A DNA stretch of 64,000 nt from assembly GCF_036492635.1 (NCBI RefSeq), contig NZ_AP025309.1, positions 40,574-104,573 of the forward strand, read 5' to 3'. This stretch comes from Aureibacter tunicatorum (GTDB taxonomy: Bacteria > Bacteroidota > Bacteroidia > Cytophagales > Cyclobacteriaceae). The position numbers and the translations under genes were made by a program. Below, one piece after another: positions 1 through 9,252 of this stretch. The notes under the pieces are model-generated. The model saw only the letters and a program-made list of their open reading frames with translations. It was not told the origin of the DNA and made no database searches. Within the stretch, counting starts at the first letter, position 1; every line of letters begins with the position of its first letter.

Positions 1-1043
1 ACTTCACCAGACTGGGAACTGATCTTGGATTTCATGGAAGCCGTCATTTGCCTTGCCGTTCCTCTGCTTCTGAACTCCTTGACGTCTTTCACGGTTTTAG
101 GCAAAGATGAACGCATGCCTTGCTGCAAAGATCTTTTGCCATCGGAAGCCGAAGGTTTGTTAGGCGATACGCTTTTCATGCCAGCGACCAAAGAAGCGTT
201 GGCTTTCGCCTGCATTTCCTCCGGTTGCGTTACCAAAGATTTTTTAATTTGCGAAGCTTTCTTTTCAGTGTTTTCCGTTTTCTTTTGAGCGGAAGCTTGC
301 GTGTTTATCTTCTTATTGGAAATAGAAATGGCTTTTTTCGATTCCGCCGCCAAGTCAATTTTCACAGCATTTACTTGAGGCACTATGATTTCAGAAGCTG
401 ACTCTTCAGGTGCTTCCTCCTTCGTAGTTTCTTTACTGTTTGTTGACAGCAATGTGTCGTTTTGCGGAGCGGATACTTTTGGCGCCAACATAGGAGCTTG
501 AGTATTAGGCGTGGCTGTTTTTGTAGTATTTGGCTGAGGTGAAGAATCCGGAGCTGTGGATGTTGAAGCCTGCTTGCTATCTGTAAGCTGAGGCGCGTTT
601 TCTTTTTGAATTTCAGTTTCGCCATTCAAAAAGTCTGATTCTTCGATTTCTTCCTTCTTGTTATCGTCAAGTTGATTGTCTAATTCATTTTCTTGATTGC
701 TTTCAGATTGTTGCTCGTCTTTGGAAGAATTGGAAGCAAGCCTAAGGCCGTATTTTTCAGCCATGGTATCCTTAAAAGTCTTTGTCGGAGCAAGCTTAGG
801 CAAGCCGTATTTTTCCTCCATGTTTTCTTCCAAAGACTTGGGACGTTGCGGCATATTGTAGCCGTACTTGACCGCTATATTTTCTTCAAGGGAACGACCT
901 GCGGCCTCTACATCCGTTCCGTATTTTTCAGCCACGGAAACTGTCATTTTCCTAAGGCTACCATCTTCCTCATTATACAAAGGGGATGGTTTGTTTGCTT
1001 GCTGTGGCTTGTAAGCCATCGCATATTCCTTTTCTTCAGCCAT
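1..1043 (-). CDS. Low-complexity protein with four 19-residue KYG repeats (C-terminus cut by window edge)
   Basis: These are the first 347 codons of a gene that runs off the left edge; the frame is open throughout, and the ATG at 1043 follows an AT-rich divergent spacer. The product is hydrophilic, rich in Ser, Thr, Lys, Glu, Gln and Pro, with no signal peptide or membrane segment. Near the N-terminus four units end in KYG (residues 40-42, 59-61, 78-80, 97-99), spaced exactly 19 residues apart, the later ones preceded by SLEENI, SLEENM or TFKDTM. I do not recognise the family. Its divergent neighbour is an AAA+ ATPase of a type seen in contractile injection loci, so a cargo or structural role in such a particle is possible, but that is inference. 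Confidence 0.75.
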   Translation of the reverse strand, partial: MAEEKEYAMAYKPQQANKPSPLYNEEDGSLRKMTVSVAEKYGTDVEAAGRSLEENIAVKYGYNMPQRPKSLEENMEEKYGLPKLAPTKTFKDTMAEKYGLRLASNSSKDEQQSESNQENELDNQLDDNKKEEIEESDFLNGETEIQKENAPQLTDSKQASTSTAPDSSPQPNTTKTATPNTQAPMLAPKVSAPQNDTLLSTNSKETTKEEAPEESASEIIVPQVNAVKIDLAAESKKAISISNKKINTQASAQKKTENTEKKASQIKKSLVTQPEEMQAKANASLVAGMKSVSPNKPSASDGKRSLQQGMRSSLPKTVKDVKEFRSRGTARQMTASMKSKISSQSGE

Positions 1044-1163
1044 TCTGTGAGATCATCTGAATATTAAAAAATAATGACAAATATATGAAAAATTAAAATA
1101 AATAAGGAGTTTATATTATTTTTAACCTATAAATAATAAACGCACACTTTAATATATACAACA

Positions 1164-2522
1164 ATGTCTTTTTTAGAGCAAGAGCTGAAAAGAGTTTCCG
1201 CGTCGATCTCAACACTAGAGGGAATGTCAGATAATAATGACGAACGAGCGATTATCTTTAAAACGCCTAAGACGGGAAGAACATACCAGCACTATAAAAT
1301 GCTTGTCAAAGGACTTGCAGAGGAGGAAAAGTTTATTATCGCCCTCGCTTTGGCGCCTCATGTAAACGCTCATTATCTTACTCCGCTTATCGCCGTAAGA
1401 ATGTCAGACCCAGCAGCGGGAGGCTCCTTCGAAAGGGATGGTGCAAGCTCTTTTCAACCGACAGTTTCCACTGTGATGTATTTGCTCAATCAGGGAAAAA
1501 GTCCCGACGCAGAGCGAAGCCTTGAAATATTGACTTTATTCGATGCTTCGGCTCCGCTTATTTCCAGAGGATTGATACAATTGGACAGCAAAAGCTCTTG
1601 CTTGCTGGACGCTAAGATAGAAATCACCACCAGCGCTCTTCATCGCATGCTATGGGATCGGCCGTATGTGCCGCCGATGAGTGGCGTATTTCCAGCGGAA
1701 CGTATTACGACGAAACAGGAATGGGACGACCTTGTGGTTGCCAGAAAAACAAAAGCGCAGATGGAAGAGGCTTTGCGATGGCTTAGAACGCATAAAGCCT
1801 TGCAAGAAAATGAAACTTTCAATCGAAAGACTTTGCCGGGGTTCAGGACTTTATTTTACGGGCCATCGGGAACAGGCAAAACTCTGGCGGTGACTTTACT
1901 GGGCAAGCGAACGGGCATGGAGGTGTATCGGGTGGATATCAGCAAACTAGTGTCAAAGTATATCGGCGAGACGGAGAAAAATCTCAAACGTGTATTCGAT
2001 ATCGCGGAGCAACATGACTGGATATTATTTTTTGATGAAGGGGACGCTATTTTTGGCAAGCGCGTGGATGGCGGTCAATCGAGCAACGATCGTCATTCGA
2101 ATCAAGAAATCGCTTATTTATTGCAACGTATTGAAAGGTATCCCGGCATGGTCGTCATCGCTACGAACTTGAAGTCCAATATGGACAAAGCTTTTTTGAG
2201 AAGGTTTCAATGCATCGTTGAGTTTATGGAGCCCAATGAGCAAATGCGACTTAAGATGTGGGAAACCATTTTTGACGACAGCATGAGCAAGGAGGAAGGC
2301 TTGTGCTTTGAGGAATACGCCAAAAGCTACCCACTTACTGGAGGCCAGATCATCAATGTGTTCCATCGAGCAGCAGCATTCGCCTATGACGAGAATGGGG
2401 GCATTATCGCTCAAAAGCATGTGGCGGAGGCATTATGCCGTCAGTTGATCTCCATGAACAAGCTTAACGGGCAGATAGAAAGAAAGCTCATGGAACAATG
2501 GGGCATGAGGGTGTTTCATTGA
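1164..2522 (+). CDS. AAA+ ATPase, contractile-injection-locus type
   Basis: A 452-residue cytosolic ATPase with one AAA+ module in its C-terminal half. Visible motifs are Walker A GPSGTGKT (233-240), Walker B ILFFDEGDAIF (287-297, acidic pair 291-292), sensor 1 VVIATN (330-335) and an arginine-finger-like FLRRF (344-348). The N-terminal ~200 residues look like the helical/winged-helix region of ATPases encoded beside extracellular contractile injection particles (Afp15-like); that family link is from recognition, not from a search. Such ATPases probably assist particle assembly or cargo loading. It is divergent from the KYG-repeat protein, with a 120-bp AT-rich spacer that must hold both promoters. 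No sheath, tube or baseplate gene is in the window, so they would have to lie to the left. Confidence 0.85.
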   Translation: MSFLEQELKRVSASISTLEGMSDNNDERAIIFKTPKTGRTYQHYKMLVKGLAEEEKFIIALALAPHVNAHYLTPLIAVRMSDPAAGGSFERDGASSFQPTVSTVMYLLNQGKSPDAERSLEILTLFDASAPLISRGLIQLDSKSSCLLDAKIEITTSALHRMLWDRPYVPPMSGVFPAERITTKQEWDDLVVARKTKAQMEEALRWLRTHKALQENETFNRKTLPGFRTLFYGPSGTGKTLAVTLLGKRTGMEVYRVDISKLVSKYIGETEKNLKRVFDIAEQHDWILFFDEGDAIFGKRVDGGQSSNDRHSNQEIAYLLQRIERYPGMVVIATNLKSNMDKAFLRRFQCIVEFMEPNEQMRLKMWETIFDDSMSKEEGLCFEEYAKSYPLTGGQIINVFHRAAAFAYDENGGIIAQKHVAEALCRQLISMNKLNGQIERKLMEQWGMRVFH

Positions 2523-2566
2523 TGCGAATTTTCGCTTTAATGATGTTGCGATGGCGGATGCTTTGA

Positions 2567-2650
2567 AAGCCCTAAAAGAGTCCTTTTGAAAGATATGGAT
2601 ATCCATTACCTTTTTTGCCGCTATATAAAAGCAGAACTCTTTCAGGGCTT
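2567..2650. repeat. 84-bp inverted repeat between convergent genes
   Basis: A 15-nt arm at 2567-2581 (AAGCCCTAAAAGAGT) pairs with 2636-2650 with one G-U-type mismatch. The loop itself contains the perfect 12-bp palindrome ATGGATATCCAT at 2595-2606. It lies between the convergent ATPase and nuclease genes, so it may act as a bidirectional terminator, although no clean T-run follows either arm. A small mobile hairpin element is the alternative. Confidence 0.5.
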
Positions 2651-2659
2651 GGCCGTTTT

Positions 2660-3382
2660 TTACCAGAATAAATCGAGTTTTGAACGCTTTTCAATTTCTT
2701 CAATGGAGGCTTGACAATTGTTGAAGTCTTCTTCTTTGGAAACGCTTTGGTCCATAATCCAACCTTTCTTGACTGTCTTTCCATCATTCTTGTAAATAAC
2801 CACTTTCCAATATCCGGAAGGAATCACATGAAATTCATCGGCTTCGGGGAGCTTTGGCATTTGCCTTTCATATAGCGGCCCTGAAATGACATAAACCTCT
2901 CCATGCTTATCAACAAGCGACCTTACATGTTTTTCAAGTTGTTTCCAAGGTCCTTGATTCAAATTGGCTTTTTGAGGGGTGATATTGGACATATAATTTG
3001 CCGTGAAATATTCATCCGTTCCATCCAAACTAGCCAAAGGCGCCTGATGGCCTCTGTCTGTCTCCAAAGCTTCATTCGCTCCTTTGTAATCGGAAGGCTC
3101 CAAGGTTTCATCTTTGGACAGCCATGGATCTTTTTTCCAATTTCGAGGTTTGTTTTTTCCACTGATCGATGCTGTGTCCAATCTGTATGCGACCCAGTCG
3201 GCAAATTTTGTGGAATCATTGGTTGACATGGCATATAAATCACGAATGATCAAATCATTGCTCAAGGGCGTGCCGTATGGATAATTGCCTTTATAGAAGT
3301 GCTTGCAGTGTATTTCTTGACGGTGTTGAGATGAAACCACATGAAATTGAACCAAGCAAATAAAAAGTAAAATATGCTTCAT
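2660..3382 (-). CDS. Secreted DNA/RNA non-specific endonuclease (NucA/EndoG family)
   Basis: A member of the beta-beta-alpha-metal, sugar-non-specific endonucleases that degrade DNA and RNA using Mg2+. Numbered from the upstream in-frame ATG at 3394, the catalytic DRGH is at 113-116 (general base His116), and the metal-binding helix NITPQ...N...W...LE is at 137-154 with Asn146. An N-terminal signal peptide (MKHILLFICLVQFHVVSSQ) implies export to the periplasm or medium. I chose the ATG at 3382 because it begins the hydrophobic leader; the one at 3394 adds only MPKK. Length, about 240 residues, is normal for the family. It is convergent with the ATPase and appears monocistronic; a nutritional role is more likely than a toxin role, as no immunity gene is adjacent. 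Confidence 0.9.
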   Translation of the reverse strand: MKHILLFICLVQFHVVSSQHRQEIHCKHFYKGNYPYGTPLSNDLIIRDLYAMSTNDSTKFADWVAYRLDTASISGKNKPRNWKKDPWLSKDETLEPSDYKGANEALETDRGHQAPLASLDGTDEYFTANYMSNITPQKANLNQGPWKQLEKHVRSLVDKHGEVYVISGPLYERQMPKLPEADEFHVIPSGYWKVVIYKNDGKTVKKGWIMDQSVSKEEDFNNCQASIEEIEKRSKLDLFW

Positions 3383-3394
3383 TTTTTTAGGCAA

Positions 3395-3765
3395 TATATA
3401 GAATTGAACATTAAGCCGCTATTAATTATTACTTGAACCACTCCGGGCGCAGAACCGCGCGGAGAGGGGAGGGCTAGAAGGTTTGCAGGGGCTCGGTGGA
3501 TGATGGCAAAGCCAATGGAGGGAGGACGAGAGCGCAGCGACGGAGATACCCTTGCCAAACCATATCGTAACTAGGATGAAATGCTAGGCCTATCTTTCTC
3601 CTTTTTTCCTTGCCTCGGGCGTATATCAATCAGCTGGCATTGGCTCACAAGATGTTGTGAGCCAATGGGTGGATCAGGTACGCAGATGGTAACACGCCAC
3701 GAGGGTCGGCAATGGGACTGATATAACTAATAGATACATTGATAATATCAAGCTTCTAATTTAGA
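3395..3765. other. Non-coding spacer with GC-rich patch and repeat copy A
   Basis: No credible gene is present. Positions 3436-3560 are clearly richer in G+C than the surroundings and could fold (for example GGTTTGCAGGGG near 3479 against CCCTTGCCAAACC near 3549). From about 3598 to 3718 lies repeat copy A, which recurs on the other side of the bestrophin gene. Inside it is a perfect 13-bp inverted repeat, CATTGGCTCACAA at 3638-3650 with its partner at 3655-3667 and a 4-nt loop. Confidence 0.6.
3598..3718 (+). repeat. Dispersed ~120-bp repeat, copy A, with 13-bp hairpin
   Basis: Shared blocks with copy B (4918-5041) include TTTTTTCCTTGCCTCGGGCG, ATTGGCTCACAA, TACGCAG, and a run reading AACANGCCACGAG. 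Copy A keeps a perfect 13-bp stem with a GATG loop; copy B has an imperfect version. The two copies are direct repeats flanking the bestrophin-like gene. Confidence 0.7.
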
Positions 3766-4752
3766 TTACATAAGAAACCCATCTATCTCTTCAATCGGCT
3801 CAGGAATTTCGGAATCATTTAACATTTCACGGAGATCAATTTCTATAGTTTTTGATATTGAAGTGATTGGCACATCATTATGAGTTCCTTCAAATGGGTT
3901 TTCTGAATAATCGCCGATCTTTTCCATTAAAAAAAATACCCAAGCTATAAGACCTGTAAAAAATGGGCATAAGAACAATAACCAAGGTCCTTCATCCTTC
4001 ATTATATCCATCAGACTAAAAGGCATCAATGCGCATAATACAATTGTTAACCATATAGCAACAGATGCATATTGACGAGGAAAAGGGAAGTTTTTTATTC
4101 GTTCGGATTTTCCTTGATCAGCGTAAAAGCTTAAAATCAAACGGTGAAGCTCCATATGCCTAAAGTCTTCAAAATAATTTTCATTTCTTAAGTATTGAAG
4201 CCTTTTGGATTGGATGCTTAATATTTGACTCGCTAAATTTGTTTTTCCTTCTAAAGACTTTATTTCATCAGATGAAATATACTGTATTAGCTCACTGTCC
4301 AATTCTTTTATATACTTTTCGCAAATTGTGGGCCTATATAAATTATTTAGACGTTCGTTTGTATGCTCCCATCTTCTGCTTAATCTTAATTGATATCTTA
4401 AGGCCGTAATCCATGCAATGTGTCGATAAATGAGCTCTCGTCGTACCTCATCTTGACTCTCTCCTTCCACAAAAGAAATTACTCCTGCCCCAAATGTCCT
4501 ACTGTTGTTCACAATGCTTCCCCATATCTTTCTAGCTTCCCAAGTTCTGTCATATGAACTATTATTTTTAAATCCTAGATAAAAAGCAACTGCTATACCT
4601 ATAATACTTAAGGGGCCCCAAGGAACCGTTAGATTAAGATTAAATAAATATGAAAGAAAGTAAATAAACAATCCATATAAATTTCCAAGTAAAAAAGGCA
4701 AATATGACCTTCTTACCATGAACCAAAATCCATATAATCTCTTAGTATACAT
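3766..4752 (-). CDS. Bestrophin-family (UPF0187) anion channel-like membrane protein
   Basis: Bacterial bestrophins are pentameric inner-membrane ion channels. Family hallmarks are visible: the opening MYTKRLYGFWFMVRRSYLPF-type segment, transmembrane segments near residues 20-60, the block NNSSYDRTWEARKIWG, a second hydrophobic pair in the last third, and the C-terminal block ENPFEGTHNDVPIT followed by TIEIDLREML. The ORF could begin at 4833, but I chose the ATG at 4752 because family members normally start with MYTKR and the upstream 27 residues look unrelated. It is a single gene with no operon partners and is bracketed by two direct ~120-bp repeats, which suggests it may have arrived as a unit. 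Its physiological ion is not deducible. Confidence 0.88.
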   Translation of the reverse strand: MYTKRLYGFWFMVRRSYLPFLLGNLYGLFIYFLSYLFNLNLTVPWGPLSIIGIAVAFYLGFKNNSSYDRTWEARKIWGSIVNNSRTFGAGVISFVEGESQDEVRRELIYRHIAWITALRYQLRLSRRWEHTNERLNNLYRPTICEKYIKELDSELIQYISSDEIKSLEGKTNLASQILSIQSKRLQYLRNENYFEDFRHMELHRLILSFYADQGKSERIKNFPFPRQYASVAIWLTIVLCALMPFSLMDIMKDEGPWLLFLCPFFTGLIAWVFFLMEKIGDYSENPFEGTHNDVPITSISKTIEIDLREMLNDSEIPEPIEEIDGFLM

Positions 4753-4917
4753 TCTAAAATAATTACATTTTATTGATAGATTATATTTATGAAGACAAAA
4801 AGTATACCTTGTATCTAATACTATTCCTGCCATTTTGTTGATTCGAATGACAAAGATATCCGATCTAGATACCTCATTCGATTTATTTTTCAGCTAGGGT
4901 GACATCTTATATCGATC

Positions 4918-5041
4918 CTCTTCTTTTTTCCTTGCCTCGGGCGTATGGCAATCAGCTGACATTGGCTCACAACATCTTATGTGCCAACAGGTGGGTCAGA
5001 TACGCAGGGGATAACAGGCCACGAGAGTGTTGGCGATGGGG
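4918..5041 (+). repeat. Dispersed ~120-bp repeat, copy B
   Basis: Second copy of the element at 3598-3718, same orientation, lying upstream of the bestrophin start. The hairpin is degraded (TTGGCTCAC against GTGCCAA). No reading frame is conserved between the copies, so it is a non-coding repeat rather than a gene remnant. Confidence 0.7.
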
Positions 5042-5560
5042 AGATGGAATTATAAATCAATAAAAAAACAAGGAATTAGGCTTGTATATGTAAAAAATAT
5101 TTGCTTTTATCCAAGCACCTTTAATTAGTTGAGCATTTCAAGATATTTGTCTCAACAGTGTTGAGAGTTTTGGCTCATTAACTTTAATATGATCTACTAT
5201 TTGTGTCGCCTCTGACTTGTCTCAAATGTTGGATTCAATTTCCTATATTCTAATATAGATCAATAAATTCGCTGTTTATTTTTTGAAGAGCTTTTAATCT
5301 AGGTTTTTGGATAAATAAAATGACATTTGAGAATTTATTTTTCAAGATCATCAACAGAGAATAATTAAATTCTTAACAAATATATAATAAATTAGTGAGC
5401 AGATTTAATTGAATCGTCGGCGCGAGAAAATCATAGGCAGGCAGTGCGAAGCTTTGCTGATCGACGAAGCCGAACGCCATATAACCCGTTAGCAAGGGAG
5501 CAGGAAAGTTGGAGACGGGCTAATCCCCAAATGCGAAGTGAGGTTGATTATGCTTTTAAT
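5042..5560. other. Non-coding spacer with a GC-rich patch
   Basis: AT-rich and without a gene as far as about 5405. Positions 5411-5530 then become GC-rich, with short complementary segments (ACCCGT near 5498 against ACGGGC near 5514). It resembles the GC-rich patch at 3436-3560 in composition but not obviously in sequence. I cannot assign a function. Confidence 0.4.
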
Positions 5561-5563
5561 AAA

Positions 5564-5597
5564 AACTCCTCGCCAAAATCAAATACAGCGAGGAGTT
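5564..5597 (-). terminator. Rho-independent terminator of the glycosidase-like gene
   Basis: A perfect 10-bp stem (AACTCCTCGC, 5564-5573, with its complement at 5588-5597) starts 20 nt beyond the stop of the minus-strand gene and is followed on that strand by TTTTTATT. Confidence 0.85.
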
Positions 5598-5617
5598 GCT
5601 TAACTATTGTTATTTAA

Positions 5618-8600
5618 TTACCAATTCAATAATTGAAGATCTTTTCTTAATTCCTTATTAGTCAAATACTCCGCATCCAATACCATAGGAGTGGTTTTGT
5701 CTTTAGGCAATTTTTCCAAATCCAAATAATCTTTAGGTGCTTGGCATAATGGATGATTCAAGCTTGATTTACGATCTTTTGTCTGGTACATCAACAACCA
5801 CATATTAGGCTCTAATTTCGCCTTTTTATATTTTCTCTCAAGATCAGCTTGGTATGAGCCAGCAATTTCAAAATTATTCATGCCCCAGCCCTCCATTTTT
5901 CTCGTCGCTTTCAATAGCTCCTTGACATCTTTCATAGCGTTATGCTCCAACACTATTGTCAATTCATATTTCTTGGCTAGTGAGCAAAACTCTTTATAGC
6001 CTGTCATTCCTCTTTTGAAAAATTTGTCAGAAGGTATCAGCATTTTTTTAATACCCATCTTTTGCATGTTTTGCATGATAATTTCAGACATGACCATTCC
6101 TTTGTCATAGATTTTTCCCCATTCTATTTCAAAAACAATTTGACGATAACCGTCTATTAAGGATCTTAAGTCAACAATCGCGTCAATATTGTGATCAATT
6201 AAAAACTCTCGATCTGCGACGCATTGCTTTTCAGCGCTTTCAAACACATATTTTCCGTTAATCAAAACTCCCCCAAAATGATCAGCAAAATTTTCAATGG
6301 AAGCAATATCATTGCTGAGGCTATTCATATTTCTGAGCGCTATCCAGTGCATTTTATTTTCTTGCTTAACTGGGTTAATTGGATTGATTTTCAATGTTTT
6401 ATTCCCTTTCAATTCCTTGTATTGATAAGGATTAGACATCCAAACTATAGAGTAATCATGAAAAACATCGTCCCACTGATCATAATATCGATTCAATACT
6501 TGAAGTTGCGCTACGGGCTTGTTTTTCAATTCATCAATAAACTGAATACTTTGATCTTTGGCATAATGCACTGTGATATTATAATCATTGGCTAGCATTT
6601 CGATATTCTTATCTTTCTTGTCTATAACAACATCTTTAGCATAATCAAAAACAGAAGCATTTTGGATAGCCTCTAATATTTCATTTTCCAATGCGCCTCT
6701 TCCATCGATAATGAATCGAAGATGCTTTCTATTCATCCAAAGCGATTCTCTTTTTAAGGATTCCGGATTGGCTTTGGCCATGGCATTCGCCTTGATGTTC
6801 ACCCCGTCAAAATATGTAAAGAACGAAGAATAAGAAAGAATTTTTTCTTTTAGCTGTGTCGTTGTCGAAATATTCAGAAACCTATTTTTACCTAATTCAA
6901 CAGGATCGTTTTGCGCCAATACATGGAGGCTATTGCTTTCCTTAATTTTTACTTCAAATATTCTTACATCGTATCCGGAGATAGTTGTCTTTGTATTTTT
7001 TCCAATCGGATATTGTTCAAAACCACGTGGATAATATCCAACGACATCCTTGATATATGTATCATTAAGCTGAATTTCCTTGATGGATTTTATATCTCCG
7101 ATATTGGATTTGATTTCAAAATCTTTTTCCTTCATTTCATTATTGAACAAAGCTAAAGTATAAAGACCCTTTTCCTTGCGGTTTGTGATTAGCCCCAAAT
7201 TTTCGCCTGCTTCGAAAGGCATGCAAGCTTTAGCTTTCTTGTCGATGATACTTTCCAAGTGCTTTACCATATAATATGGCCTTTTAATACCTTCCGGGTA
7301 CATTAATGTAGGATCGTCATCCCAGCTAAATTCTTGAGGATTTTTATTGATGCCGTTTTCTGTCAACGAAATAATTATATTTCCCTCACCCATACGCATT
7401 TCAAACGCCAATACATCGCTGGCATTCTTAGCTAGGATATGGGCATTGGATGGGAGATTCTTTATTGGCAAATAGTCAAATGCCAATGGTTCTTGAATTG
7501 CCTTGGAATCAAGATTGACTTTGCTGTTATCAGTCATGCTTACAGGGACTGAGGCGATACTCCATTCGGGCCATAGTTTCTTGGCATTTTGACCCGTTAC
7601 AATTACTGTCCCGCCAGATTCAGCAAATTTTTCTAATTTATGCCTTTGGTAATTAAAATCATACAATAAATCTCCACCTACAATCATCAATTGATAACGA
7701 TTCAAGATTTCTTGCTCAGCGTCGCTGAATATAGCATCCACTGCATCTCCATACGGTGTTTCCGTCATCCCAAAGCTAACATTTTCATATTTGCCTACAT
7801 TTTGATATCCGGGATAGAATTGTGAAAACAGATTATCAGTAAAGTAATCGCCCTTTGAATATGGGAGATTGGTCCAGCTAGTAAACTCTTTTCTTTTTGT
7901 GTTAGGTGTTCTCCATCCATTATAAAAGTCCATATAGAATGCAATTGGCGTAATATGAGCCCCTGGATCAGGATGCTTGTCAACAAATTCACCAACAGAT
8001 TTGACTAATTGTCCCGCTGGAGACAATTTTTTTTCCTTCTTGGCAACAGGTTTCCCATTTTTGTCAGCGACTCTATTTTTATCATAGTAAGCTCCGAACT
8101 CATAATTCATCACGACTCCATTGTACATATAGTTGCTATAAATCAGTCTTCTGAATAAACTCAATGAAGATCCTCGATCACTTGATGACTGAAAATACAT
8201 TCGCAAAGCCTTATAAGCCTTGGCTGTGGTTGGATAGCTCTTTGGATCAGGAATAAGTTCTCCATACTCCTTTATAATTTCATGTTTTGCCCAATTCTTG
8301 TTCTCCTCGGACAGAAATCCCATATTTCCATGGGGAGTTGTTCCCGAGAAACCCATTCCCAGCAATATTCCATATTGTTTGGATGCTCCTCTAAGAAAGA
8401 CATAATGCACCAAAGGGTTTACTTTCCCTCTGTAAAATGTTTGCGCTTCGCCAATTGTGGCTATGCCCTCTTTCATTAGATAATGAGAGGTTCCTTCATT
8501 GACATGCAACACCACTCGGTTGCCTACATTATTGCCATAGTATTCGAAATACCTCTGATAATCCATGTATTGAAGCATATGATCCCTGGACATAGGAGAA

Positions 8601-9124
8601 ATATGGCTCGGCGAAAGGTTCAGATAACTTGCATCGCTTTCTCCAAATTGCAATCCCAAGAATTTAGGGCCTGCCAAATTATACAGTTCGGTGGCCACAT
8701 CGGAATAAGAGCCTTCCACATGGGCACGCTCGTTATAATTTTGATATGCCACCTTAGGCGTTCTGAATATTTTATAACCCGCAAGTTTCAATGTGTGATC
8801 GCTGTCTTTTATCCATTTGGCTAGCTCCTTATGCTTGGGCAAAAGGCCATTGGCAACCACCTTTTCTTCTATCCGCAAAGCAGTCCCTCCGGAAATATCT
8901 CCATTTGGTTTAAAATGCTTATTGCTGAAGCTTTTTTGTTGAAACTGCATTTTGTTTTGAAACAAGTCTCTCGTCGCAGGGGGCGAAGGTCTTCGTTTGT
9001 TTATAGGATAATCCATAGGAGATACTTTGTAAGGATAAATCCTGAGAGAGTTTTCCTGCTTTTCTTGCGCCAGCAAGGTAAAGCTAAAGCATATCATGAG
9101 TAAAATCGACAATAAATACCTCAT
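5618..9124 (-). CDS. Large secreted glycosidase-like protein (paralog 1)
   Basis: A 1168-residue exported protein with a clear signal peptide (MRYLLSILLMICFSFTLLAQ); the ATG at 9124 was preferred to 9166 because it begins that leader. The N-terminal ~420 residues share long blocks with the product at 12348 (FEYYG, LMKEGI, EAQTFYRG, NPL.HY, GWRTP). Next, at about 440-545, is a flavodoxin/amidotransferase-like stretch (GGTVIVTGQNAKKLWPEW), the arrangement seen after the TIM barrel in GH42-like enzymes. The C-terminal ~400 residues look like a second alpha/beta barrel. I cannot name a family; a glycoside hydrolase acting on a marine polysaccharide is inference from architecture and context. It has no sorting tail. 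A conserved promoter block lies upstream. Confidence 0.75.
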   Translation of the reverse strand: MRYLLSILLMICFSFTLLAQEKQENSLRIYPYKVSPMDYPINKRRPSPPATRDLFQNKMQFQQKSFSNKHFKPNGDISGGTALRIEEKVVANGLLPKHKELAKWIKDSDHTLKLAGYKIFRTPKVAYQNYNERAHVEGSYSDVATELYNLAGPKFLGLQFGESDASYLNLSPSHISPMSRDHMLQYMDYQRYFEYYGNNVGNRVVLHVNEGTSHYLMKEGIATIGEAQTFYRGKVNPLVHYVFLRGASKQYGILLGMGFSGTTPHGNMGFLSEENKNWAKHEIIKEYGELIPDPKSYPTTAKAYKALRMYFQSSSDRGSSLSLFRRLIYSNYMYNGVVMNYEFGAYYDKNRVADKNGKPVAKKEKKLSPAGQLVKSVGEFVDKHPDPGAHITPIAFYMDFYNGWRTPNTKRKEFTSWTNLPYSKGDYFTDNLFSQFYPGYQNVGKYENVSFGMTETPYGDAVDAIFSDAEQEILNRYQLMIVGGDLLYDFNYQRHKLEKFAESGGTVIVTGQNAKKLWPEWSIASVPVSMTDNSKVNLDSKAIQEPLAFDYLPIKNLPSNAHILAKNASDVLAFEMRMGEGNIIISLTENGINKNPQEFSWDDDPTLMYPEGIKRPYYMVKHLESIIDKKAKACMPFEAGENLGLITNRKEKGLYTLALFNNEMKEKDFEIKSNIGDIKSIKEIQLNDTYIKDVVGYYPRGFEQYPIGKNTKTTISGYDVRIFEVKIKESNSLHVLAQNDPVELGKNRFLNISTTTQLKEKILSYSSFFTYFDGVNIKANAMAKANPESLKRESLWMNRKHLRFIIDGRGALENEILEAIQNASVFDYAKDVVIDKKDKNIEMLANDYNITVHYAKDQSIQFIDELKNKPVAQLQVLNRYYDQWDDVFHDYSIVWMSNPYQYKELKGNKTLKINPINPVKQENKMHWIALRNMNSLSNDIASIENFADHFGGVLINGKYVFESAEKQCVADREFLIDHNIDAIVDLRSLIDGYRQIVFEIEWGKIYDKGMVMSEIIMQNMQKMGIKKMLIPSDKFFKRGMTGYKEFCSLAKKYELTIVLEHNAMKDVKELLKATRKMEGWGMNNFEIAGSYQADLERKYKKAKLEPNMWLLMYQTKDRKSSLNHPLCQAPKDYLDLEKLPKDKTTPMVLDAEYLTNKELRKDLQLLNW

Positions 9125-9154
9125 AATTTTAAGTTTAAAGAATAGCAATGCATA

Positions 9155-9252
9155 AATATTGATCACGCCTAATTTTTATATTCTTAATTATTCTCCTTTG
9201 TATTCACTTCAGAGGAAAATGAAATAGTATAAACATGAATCGTGATAATGTC
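9155..9252 (-). promoter_or_regulatory. Conserved upstream block with ATCGTGAT-type operator
   Basis: About 100 nt that aligns with blocks at 46583-46689 and 41448-41541. The core on the minus strand is GACATTATCACGATTCAT (9235-9252), followed by TTTATACTATTT and TTTTCCTCT, which could be the -7 region of a Bacteroidota promoter. It lies about 110 nt upstream of the chosen start of the glycosidase-like gene. Confidence 0.55.

Noticed and set aside
693..1067. 124-codon plus-strand ORF opposite the KYG-repeat gene
   Set aside because: It mirrors the real minus-strand frame, whose periodic repeats show that strand is coding.
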